Of a DNA stretch of 64,000 bases, positions 22,501 to 34,500 are shown piece by piece. Under the pieces are notes generated by a model that worked only from the letters and a program-made list of their open reading frames with translations, was not told the DNA's origin and made no database searches. Made by a program: the position numbers and the translations under genes. Each line of letters opens with the position of its first letter. The stretch's first letter is position 1. The stretch comes from Plazaster borealis (Eukaryota > Echinodermata > Asteroidea > Forcipulatida > Labidiasteridae). Location: assembly GCA_021014325.1 (NCBI GenBank), contig CM037471.1, positions 20,356,818 through 20,420,817 on the forward strand. The letters are read 5' to 3'.

Positions 22501-25500
22501 GAATCTTACCTGTGCTGATGAAAGAGTTGGTGAAACAGAAGTAATCTACGGCATTTAGAGACAGAAGATGGTAGAGAAACTGCTCCTTCTCTTCCTCAGT
22601 CCGGAGGAAGGCATACCGCTTGAAACGTTTCCTGTCAAGAAATGCGTCAAAGATATGAACAAGATTTTCTATCAACAATGCAGCCTCAAAGGATGAACAC
22701 ATCAATTAATTTGGCAACCAAATTAGAGACAATATCTAATTTTGATGTTACCATTACACCCCCCGCTCAATATCTAATTTTGATGTTACCGTTACACCCC
22801 CCGCTCCCCCCCCCCTCTGGTAAGATTTAAACTCAAAACCCAATGCAGTTTCAGTTGTCTTAACGGCCAGAGAAACCCATTTCTGATTTACGATGCACTG
22901 AACATCCTAGACAATTTCTTTTTTGTATGCTGTTATTTTTCAATATGTATCACTAGCTTGTACAATGCGTGATCTGAGCTCAATTTCATAGAGCTGCTTT
23001 TATAAGCAGATAATACGATTTTCTGCTTAGCAGAAATGAGCAGGATACCAGTCACAAATGGTACATGTGAAATGGTGTTTCAACTGGTTTCCGCATGCTG
23101 GTAATCAAATTTATGTTGCGCTTAGCTACTTTTTGTGCTTAAGCAACTCTATGAAATTGGGCTAGGCCTGCTGATAACAATGACAACATTTTATTTGTTT
23201 TTATTAACAGGGGAGGGGGGGGCAGTTTGGGATGCACAGCGTTATTAACTTTCTCTTCTAAAACGTACGAGGGCAGTCACTTGACTAAACTTACTTGCAG
23301 AGTTCATAATCATTGAGTAGCAACTTGAGATGTTTGTGCAAGAGTTTCCTCTCTAAGGCAAGTCTAACGAAGGCACGAGCATACCCTACATCTGTCTTAA
23401 TCTGCGTCATGTTCTCCACATTCCTACAAAGAAAGGCAGAGATGCTGAATACGTTAAAGGGTCTAGTTAAAGGGTCTGTGTACGTTTGGTAATGACTCTG
23501 AAAATTAATGGCAATAAAAACTTACTTGGTAAAAAGTACAGCAGCATTTTGAGAAACTTTTCACTTCAAAGTACTGCAGTTATGGAAAAAGATATCACTT
23601 TTTATCACAAAAAATTTGAATCTGAGAAGCGTTACTGACAGTAACGATTCTCAGATTGTGTATTCCAACTGCAGATTATTCGTCCTGCGTGGACATAACC
23701 GCTCAAGATTTTCGGCAATATCTCAAAAACGCTACCACCTTTTAGTTTTATGGCATATATCTACAACTATATAGGGTTGAAACAAACAGTGGGTTCAAAT
23801 TACCAAACTAGACAATTCCTGTATATATTTTTTTAATCCTTAGACGTTTTACAATGAATAAAAGTTGAACAGGGGGCTGTCAATGAAATACAAAAGTATA
23901 AAAACTGTCAATCGAAAGACGAGTATAACTAGACCCCTGCCAACAATAAAAATTTAATTATTTAAATGGAATTTGCACACAAAAGACTTTAAAAATTACA
24001 CAACAGTAAAACATTAAAACAAAAGCAATAATAATACCTGTCAGAATCAAAACACCAATTAAAACACCCTTAAAACAAACCCATGAGAAAGGAATAACAA
24101 TTTTTAAAAACCTGAACAAGACTAAGATCCCGAAAGATCCTCCCTCAGCTTCATACGAAACGACTTAAAACACTCCAAAATCAAACTATTATTATTAATA
24201 ATAATAATTGTGCAGTTTATAGAGCGTCTTACTAATTAACCTTTTAGAGACCATTCATATCTGTGTACATGTAATCATCACCATACCAGTCCAGTCCAGA
24301 AATGGCTAATATATCGTTCAGTTTTGGACACAAATTTTGTTCTATTAAAAGTGTCTGAAAACAACAGTAGGAAACAGAAATTTTGTTTTGTTTTTGAAAC
24401 ATAGATACTATGTTAACATGGACAACATTGGGGAATGTCAATTCAGGTCGTGACCTTTTTGGTTGAGTGGGAGTAGGTCAGATCTTGCAGCCGTTTGTGG
24501 CCGCTATATGCATTTTGGTAGAAGCCGTTTACGGCCGCTATGGTCTCTAAAGGGTTCAAAACCCAAAAGTGCTGAACAGAATGCATAATTAAACTAAACA
24601 CGCACAACATTTGCCAGTATAGCACAAAAGCCCGTAGAGAGGAAAAATGACACTAAAATTCTCGTTTAACCGATCCTGACAAATCACCGGCTTGGAACAC
24701 ACACACCCTTACCTGATATCAAAGGGAAGCTCGGTGGGGATTGGGTTGAGGACAGGCTCCACTGCTGAGCTACTTCTCCGTCTGGACTCGGACCCATGAG
24801 GTACAACTGAAAGACTGTGTTCTGGGAAGGTTTCTCGTTTCTCTTTCATCTTGCGGTAGCCTGTGATGTGAGACCATAGTGCTGATTTCCCCTGTGAATA
24901 AGAGAGTCAAAGAGGGTCAAAGAGAGTCAGTGGGCCATGTACAAAAGTACAGTCAACACAGTCACCTTTGCTTTTCACTCAGAAGGGACTCAATGTGAGA
25001 CAACAAGAGTATTTAAGTACATATACAGGAGAAAAGTTTTGAAAGGGGACCAAAAAGGAATTTAGAAGCGAGTCACAGAAAGTCATGAGCAGAGAGTCCA
25101 GAGACTAGTAGATAGCAAAAACAAATTCATTGAAAAGGAAGACATTTGAAACTTCAAACACAGTAACATTGTAAGATATATTTATATTTATTTTATTTTT
25201 CTTGGGCAAGCAATAGCACAAAAAACATTGACAAAAGGAAATTGTAACCAGCTAGAGCCAGACGAATCGCCAAAAAGAAAAACAAGAGGAAGCTATCCTC
25301 TCTAGCTGACACACACACATTGGATAATATATAACAATAATTATGTACATTTATAACAAAGAAAACATTCAAAAATGGGATTACTGATAAAATTGTAAAA
25401 TATTAGCAAAAGAAAAGTTATTTGGCCATTACATACAACAACAACAAAATACTCTGGACAACAACTTTAAAAACTATAGCAACTACAATTGGTGACTGCT

Positions 25501-28500
25501 CTATATTCTGACACCCCTATGTTCCGCCAACCCTATGTTAAAAACCAACCCTAATGGTTTACACGTTAGGGTTAAGGTTAGAGTTAGGATTAGGAAATCA
25601 CACTAGGGGTGTCAGAACATAGGTGTGTAACCATACAATTATTAAGGGAAAATGTGCAGTCTAAGATCTTTGGTAATAATCTTCAAGTTTTCCCTAAACG
25701 ATACATCTACACCACAATCCTTCAGATTTATGAGCGAGATTTCAAAGTTTATTATTTTGTTGCTGACCTGTTTCTTCTGGATGCCGTGGCTGAAGATTCT
25801 CTCCAGGAGATCACAGAGCGAAGCAATCAACGTGTTCTCTTCCACACCCGACCGATTGACATCACCATGACCAAGCTCAACGGCTTCCTGACCCATCTTA
25901 CTAACCAACATCTTCTTCGTCTGAAATGAGAGGGAAACAAAAATCAGAGTTTAAAATTGATTCTCTGCGAGTCTTTTTTTTTTATGGATCAAGTGACTGT
26001 AAGTTGAGTTGAAGTAAAATTTTAGAAGGGTTGTTCAAATTATTTCAAATTTAGTTTTATTTTAACTCTAGCAATGAAATAACATAACATAAGTTAAATT
26101 TCATGAAATAATGTGATCCATTTATCTCATTTCATTTATAAGTAAAACTAAGTTAAAAATTTCACGAAGAAAATCAATTGTTTTATCATATTTTATCATG
26201 ATTTGAAATGATAGTCATGATATGAATATAAAGCTACTTGCGAGTTAGACTTGAATAATATCTGGTACCATGACTTGCTCAGTCACAAGTTACCGCTTTG
26301 CTATGTCAAATGGTTTGAGGCAACATCCAGATGTGCAAACCCTGGTACCATTGTTTCATACGAATTCATTCAAAATTGTGTACGGGTGTTCGCCGTCTCC
26401 TATGTAACTATGCAAAACGCTTACCCCGAAAGATGTGACATAGCTACTGTCTCTATAGTCTGAGGAGTTGAAATCTATAAGCGGTAACTGAGCAAGTCAT
26501 TGTACCAGACATTATTCAAATCTAAGGCCATGTCTGAATTGGCGGCTACGGCTGTGGCTACGGCTTGATTGAAGTGTCATCACGCATCGTGTATAGAGCA
26601 TCCTTAGCAACACCATTAGCAACAGTCGTAGCCGTAGCCGTAGACGCCAAGTCGGACACAACCTAACTCACAAATGGCTTATTGGAAGGTTTGACCGAAG
26701 GAAACAAGTTTGACTTGGAAGGAAACAATTTTATTTTTGTGAAAAAGGTTATGAAACTAAAAAAGGATGCGGATGTCATCAAAACATTCAAGAATGTTAG
26801 CAATGACTGAAAGAGACATGCCTGTGAGAGAGAGCAGAGGGGTGGATTACAAAGACAGACTGGGAGACGAGGGAGGGACAGAAACTAGACTAACCTTTAG
26901 GGTTAACTCCTTGAGGAGGGCTTCTACACACACAGACATAGACAGACATCCAATTTCAGAACTGACCTTAACTTTACACTCTTTGAGGAGGCCTTCGACA
27001 AACTTCCAGTTGGTTTGTTTCTGGTCCAGACTGGAGAGAACCGGTTGTTGGACGGTCCCCTTCCTGGCCTGCTGAATGTATTGCTGTGGGGAAATAACAG
27101 TTCAGATTCAGAATAATTATCAATCTACATTTGGTGCTCTTCATTGTGTTCTGGGAATCTCAGGAGTTCTTTAGAGGAGTTTTTTTTTGGGGGGGGGGTA
27201 CTTCTATACAAGAGCAAAAGAGTGTATTGGGAACATTTTTTTAAATTTTTTTTTAAATTTTGGGGACACCCTCTGCCACATACATATCGGGCATGGTATA
27301 TCAATTTCCTATACTTGTTTATTTTGTTTGTGTTTATTATTTGAACTCTTTAGACATTACAACTTACCTCTCTCTCTTGTGGGGCTAGCTGTAAGTGCTC
27401 AGAGTGCTGTTGCTGCCGGTCCTTTCGTCTCCACTGAGCTGTATTCCTGTGCTTCGACCTAGAACACATAAAGATTGGCAGATAAGTTCAGGTAAATTCT
27501 CTACTGAAAACCTCTGAAAGGTTTTGAATCTTAAATGACAAAGCCTGATGAAATCATGAACACACAGGCGGTTTATATTCAATTTCATTGAGGGAAATAA
27601 GGTAGCTACGAGGATTAAAAACATTTATGCAGTTCAAGTACAACTTACCCAAAAAATAGAACGCACACAATTTGTTTGGTTCTTTTGACACCTGCACCCA
27701 ATTTCATAAAGGTTGTTCAGAAGAAAAAATTCCTCATCAAATTTCTCTACTTAACAAAATATCAGTAGAGGCACCAGTCGCAACAATGTCAAATTTTATA
27801 GAATTTTAGCTGGTAACATGTTTCTACTCAGCAAGATTTTTCTGTGCTGAGAAAGTTTGTGTGCTTAGAGGGCCCAATTTCATAAAGCATGGAAGCATAA
27901 AAACTTGCTAAGCACAGAAATATATTGCTTAGCAGAAATAGGTTACCAGCCAAAATACCATACAGTTTACATATTGCTGCGACTGGTACCCCACTCAATT
28001 CTTGCTTAGCAAAGATATTTGCTAAGCAGAATTATCTGCTTAACAGCTTTATGAAATTGGGCCCAGGCTGCATGGCAACTGCTTACTGCGGAATTCTGCG
28101 CTTACGGCCCATAGAACCACTCGCTATACAAGGGTGCCATAAGCGCAGAATTCTGTGGTAAGCAGCGCCATGATATCGTCCCAAGACAGTGAGGATATTT
28201 ACTTGGGTGTGTAGGGCTCCTTGAGTAAAATTTCTTCTTGTAGTCTCGGGAAGTAACCCGGTTTATGGTTATTGTCAGCCGGCTTGCTCGTCAGCTCATG
28301 AGGAACAGGTGATGTGTAGTCAATATTCACAGCACGATGACGTATATTGGACTCTGTAGTCAATAAAACACAATGGATTATTACATTTTTATAAATTAAC
28401 ATTGTTTTTATAATAATAATAAAAATAATAATAATTTTGACTTCTATATAGCGCAATTTCAAAGAATGATCATTGCGCTTCAAAGATTGTTACCCCTAGG

Positions 28501-31500
28501 GTCGATTTCACAAAGCACAAAGACTCATCTTAAGATGAGTTGTCAATATTACCATAGTGATTTAATAATAATAATAATAATAGTGGCTTCTTAATGATTT
28601 GTATTGTGACATCACACTTTGCTTAGCAATTAACATTGATACACAATTAAGAAAAATCTTAGCTCTTTGTGAAATCGGCCCCTGGTCACTGGGCCATATA
28701 TTTTATTCTTAAACCATCTCAGCTCCCTGGGGAGTATACAGCCTGTGCTGCCAAGTATGTAGCGCACCAAACATTAAAATCAATCATAAGAACCATCTCT
28801 GCCCTCACAGGTACCCATTAACTCCTGGGTGATGAAAAACAAGCGTCATGACTGGGACTCAAACCCACACACTGATGACTCAGCAACCAGAACTTGAGTC
28901 TGATGCACTAAACTGCTCAGCCACGCCACCCCACAAATAAAATTAGCCAAAGCCCAAACCGAAGTTGTGATTTCGAAAAGATTCACTATGGCTGAATTGA
29001 GAGTCCTGTGTGTGTGATAAGCACTAGGTAACAAAGGCGGCTTGGATTTTTTTCAAAAATGGACTGTGGACTTCCCGGGCGTGGAAACTAATAAATGATC
29101 CTACCTGCTTCACTCATGAGACTCTGAATCTCACACGTTGGTGTCTGAGGATTGCTGGCTGGAAAGTGGTCTATTCTACCGTCAAAGATTCTGAGCGCTT
29201 CAACTTTGTCTTCCCAGTTGGAGATGATCTTGTTGTCGACAAACGTGGCGAACATTTGCGTCTCCACGAAGGGGAAGAGGAACGGGAGGTATGCCTCTGG
29301 TTGATCAGACAGGAATGCAGCCTGAAGAGAGAGATGATGTCAGAGATAAGACACTTTGAAGGTTAAAGGTATTATACAGGATTGGTAAGGATAAAATAAT
29401 TAATTAATTTTAGTCTCAAAGCTTACTGGTTATGAAGTTCATACTAGAACCATTTTTTTTCTGTGAAATATTTCCCTCTGATATGAAGTCAAATTCGAGA
29501 AAAATGTATCTGAAAACCCAAAAATCAAATCGCAACAGCTGATTTCGGTTGTTACAACCACAGTTAAGGACAATGTGTTTACATGCTGAAAATTGTGCAC
29601 AGTTTTTTACTATTTTCTCCTGACTGACACAACGGATTAAGCCCAAATTTTCACAGGTTTGTTGTTTCATGTATTTGGTTGATCACACGAAATATGAACT
29701 CTGTCTGTCACTATTTTGTCAGCTCTACCAATCCTGTATAATACCTTTAGGGGAACAATTCCATCCAAAGAGGTTAGGGGCTGGAGTTAAGACAACACAG
29801 CTGCTAGTGACTCACGTTTATTTTGATTCCGAGTTGTGATTCTGGACTTCACTACTTCAAGCTTTTAGGTTTGTTTTTTTGTATTATGGCCATAACAAAT
29901 TTACATAACTCTAATTCAAATACAGTTCCTGGATGCAATTATGTTTCCATACCACACACTGACTACGGGGCCACAGTGAAGCCTCCGTTTCTGCTGAGGT
30001 CATGCATTTTACATGACAAGACCAGGACTCGAACCCACACTCTGCTGATCAGAAACACTAGAGCTTGAGTCCAGTGCACTTGACCGCTTGTCCAGGATAG
30101 TCCATAGTCAGAATGTGGTACAGGAAACAAAAATCACTTCCTGAATATGCCCTACATTATAATGAACGGGTTTCTTTTTTAAGGGGAACTAAAGACCTAC
30201 CTTATCAAAGTTCTGCATATGTTCCCTGTTTGCAAACCAAGACTCGATGCTGTGAGATGCCGGCTGGATCACAAAGGTCTCATAATGCCTGAGTAGTTCA
30301 ACCATCTTACTCAAGAAGAGTTCTCTGACGGCCGAGTTCAACACGAGTCCCTCCACGTGTTTCCGTAACTCCGGGTCCCACGTCTCTGGGTTCAGATCCC
30401 CATCAGGGGAAGTGTTTGAGTTCCGATCCTCGATCTCACTGATCGACGTGATCACACCAGTCCTCTGAACAATGGCAGCCACTTTTGAGACGATCTCGTT
30501 GTTGCGTAGGATATCGGTCTTGCTCGGGACGCTCGTTGTCGGGGATTCCCCTCGACTCGGTGAGCTAAAATAAGAACTATCCTGATCAGCTTCGATGCAA
30601 CTCTCCAAGTTCAAATTCCGACCGGATCCACCAATAAGAGTGAGTTCTGTCTTAAGGGTCGACCAATCAAAATTGCTGTCACCCCTCGTCGGAGTTCTCG
30701 TGGGTGTTTTCTCGGGTGTGTGTTTCAGGGAGACATTAAAGCGTTGTAGAAGTCCGGTGAGATTACGGACAAAACTTTGTCTGTTTGGAAACAGGGGAAG
30801 GTCCTCAGGAAGTTCAAGGCAGTTGTTGTCAATGTCCACAAAGCACAAAGAGGCCTGATGAACGGGTAACAGGGGGAGAAGAAAACAGTTCTTATTATTG
30901 TGCACAAATGAAAAAATGAGAAAAACTAACTGGGTGAATAACAGAGTCTCCGATGTAATTTTGTGCAAAATTACTGTGAGTGTTTTTTTTATTTATTATT
31001 TATATACATACAGACATGATAGAGCCACAAGGAAAGGCACTTCAGATGGGAAAATGTCCCTGTGGGTTTGTGCTTAACTTTTTCAGTAACTAGCCAGCAG
31101 GACCAGTTAGCTCGCCATTTCCCCATTTCGGTCCTTCCCCCAGTTTTTTCACTAGTCCATATTTCGTACTAATTAGGGATGCTTTTCAACATTGAACTAG
31201 CCCGCTGGACCACTTGGAGAGAATTTTGACTAGTCCTCAGTTGTTTTAATAAGCATTTGGCCAGAGGACCACAGTTAAGGGAGAACGCTACAACAGAGGG
31301 CCTAACCAAGCATTGAGCAACGTTATACTGTATTGTACAACCGAAAGATGCCATGGAAGTTTTCTTAACTACATGTTCTTACATTTCCACCATGCGCTCT
31401 TATCACCAAAGTACTTTCTTAATTTACTCACATTTCCCAGTATCTCCAGTTGAGTGTGGTCCATGCCATCGTCTAAGTGGAGCCCCATGATGAACGGCAC

Positions 31501-34500
31501 AGGGGCATCCAGAAAGTTCATCAAACTCACTGGGAGAATTGGAACGTAGACATGTTGCCACTGGAACGGGAAGAGCAGAGCAGACAGACATTCTGCTACC
31601 AGCATGAGACGGTGGTACTCTGTGAAGAGGAGAGAATGGAGAATGGGGTTAGAAGGGGGTATGAGAGAAACGAGGATATTGACTGCCAATGCTTCCTCTG
31701 GATTGTGAAGAGCCGATTGAAGAGCTGGGAGGATATTGCCTCTATATAGTTTTGTCTTTGTCCCCACTGGAATGGGATCAGCAACAACAAGAGATCTCTA
31801 ACACCTTCTGGCAATGAAAGTCAATGGAAATATTTGAGCTCTATAAATAGCTCTCTAGAAAGAAACAGCGAAAGATAGCCGTTCCTAATCCAACGGGTGC
31901 CACTATAGACAAACCATGACGATTATAACTTTTAAAATAGATTGCCTTTATCAATGACGCATGAAAACCCAAATCTGTCACAAATGAATAGATATTTAAA
32001 AACAATTGTCAAGCAGCTGTGCAATTTGTTCATCTTGTTTTTACCTCTTGACACCAGGAGTATCTGGCTCTCGAGAAACGCACACGTCATCAGCTCCATC
32101 ACATGCTCCACCCCAAGGAGCTCAAAAAACTCCTTCATGGAATAATCGCATAGAGGGAGCTCTCCGTTCGCCGGCCGCTGGCAGACGATCGTCTCCGTGA
32201 TTGCGTTGAAGCTCAAGCTCCGCCCCGCCGGGAGGGCGGGCACCTCGTATAGGATGTTGTAGATGTACGACTCTAGAGGGAGAGGAGGAGCTGCCATCGA
32301 CTTGATTGCGTTGTAGAACTGCTCCAAGAGGCGACGGCAGGGCTGGATGAACGGCGTCTACAAACACAATTAAGACGTTTGTATTGAGACACTGTGACCA
32401 TTTGCTTAGGATGTTCCTTGATGAATAAACAGCCTTAGTTAGTTCTCTCCATTGATTAATAAAACTGTTTTCAGACACAGAGACAAGCTGTATTGGAAGA
32501 TGAATTAAGAATTGAGTGGGGGGAAAACATTACTGCTTTCAATTCTTGATTCTATTAAGATGTTTGTTTGAAGGCGTTGTGGCAGTTGGTACGTTTACAT
32601 TCGTGATCAACTCACAAGGTTGGCGGCATTGAAAGAATTTTTCAATTGTCAATTGTGGCTAACTTCTGCCCAAACTGCTGTTTCCAAAGTTATAGCCTTT
32701 CACTTCAGATATAGCAGATAGTATTAATTGTGCGTCATGCAAATACTTGGGTTTTAAATCCAACATGTAATTTGCTTTTGCTTATTTTGTTGTTGGTTTA
32801 CTCATTTAAAAACATCAAATGGCAGACACTTTTCTTTTTTACATCAAGTCAAGTTAAGAAAGAAGGTAAAGCTATAACTAGACAAAATGAAACATTACAG
32901 TCGAAGTCAAGTAAAAATGCACTACAAATAAACATGAAGAAATACATTCTGTGAAAACAATATAAACATCTGTGAAAACAATATATACGTGTATGTATAT
33001 GTGGGCAGGAAATAGGTTAATAGCCCGGATGTACACAGAAAACAAGTACACACCGTTATTGCATGGAGCATTTTTCGTGCGAGATGTAACATTTTTGCAA
33101 AATCGAAATTCAACTTTTCTGCACTGACGTTACAATATGGTGTGCACTACAAACAAGCTATAAAAGAAATTATATTTACTATTATTAACTACATGTAGCT
33201 CACCTGCATAATGAGGCATATACATTTGGCAACATATATGTTGTCATTGATGGGGTCAAAGTTGGCTATTTTCCTCTGGGTCGGCACGTGAACCGGTGTT
33301 GTTTTCCTCCGAGGCTTAGGAGACTGTAATGACACGGCAGGACTCGACGACCGTCTGTGCTTCGGTGAGAAGCCACGCCGTTCCACCTTCGGAGAGAGAC
33401 TTTCCAGCACGACGTGGGAGCGCGATGGAGATTCCATAATACTCATCTTGCGATGTTTGCTTTCTGCTTTGAATGTTATCTGTGAATGAATAAATTATAG
33501 GCTCACAGGGTTTGCCCTTAACTTTTTCAGCGACTAGTCAGCAGAACCAGTTAGCTTGTCATTTCGCTGATCCGCCAGCTTTTGCACTGGTCCATATTTT
33601 GTGATTTCCTTTCAACAATTAGCATGGGACTATGTAAATTGAAGCAATATGAACAATCAGTGGTTTTCGTGTAGCAATGGCAAGCAATCAACTTGCCTGC
33701 CGTACTAGTTGGACATAACTCTTAACTGGGCTTGGGTGTTTTAACTGGCACTTGGCCAGCGGACCACTGTTAATGGAGAACGCTGTTAGTCAGCTCGTCA
33801 TTTAACTGGTCTGCCATCTTTTTCTTTTGTCCATATTTCATATTAACCCTCCTATACACTGGTACCACAGACTGCCACAAAGTACCATACTTTCCCGGCT
33901 AGCAATAGGTGCATACGTTTCTTCTGTTTGTGCAGCTGGAAACACCATGGCTTGTGTACTGTGGACTTGGTCTCCACAGTCTCCTGTGGAAGTTTGTGGC
34001 ATGAGCCAGTTAGGCAGGAGAGTCGGGCAGGATAGTTAATTGGGATGATTTTCAACACTGAACTAGCCAGCCTGAGAATTTTGACGGGTCCTCAGGTGTT
34101 TTAGCTGGCATTTGGCCATGATCAGTGTTAAGGGGGAATGCTCGTTTAAGCCACACATGATATGAATGGACGAATGGAGGGTGGAGGAGGAAATAAGCGA
34201 TTTTCATTTTCTTTTACAAAGGAAAAATAAGATATAATCTTAATTTACAGCAAGTAGCTTTGGGGAAAAAAAGGGGTAGTACAGAAATTGTTGTAATCAT
34301 CTCATTTGAAATAAACTACTAGGTCATTCTCTTGACGATACCTGCAAATCTTCCATTTCTGCGCAGATTTTCGGTGACGTTGCCTGCTCGAAGAACGTCA
34401 GCGCGGCGCCGTAGGTCCTCGTCCCGTCCTCTCTCGTCATCAGGAAGGAATGAAATTTGGCTTCTCTATCCTGCTTCTGTGTACGTACTGTTAGCCCTTT

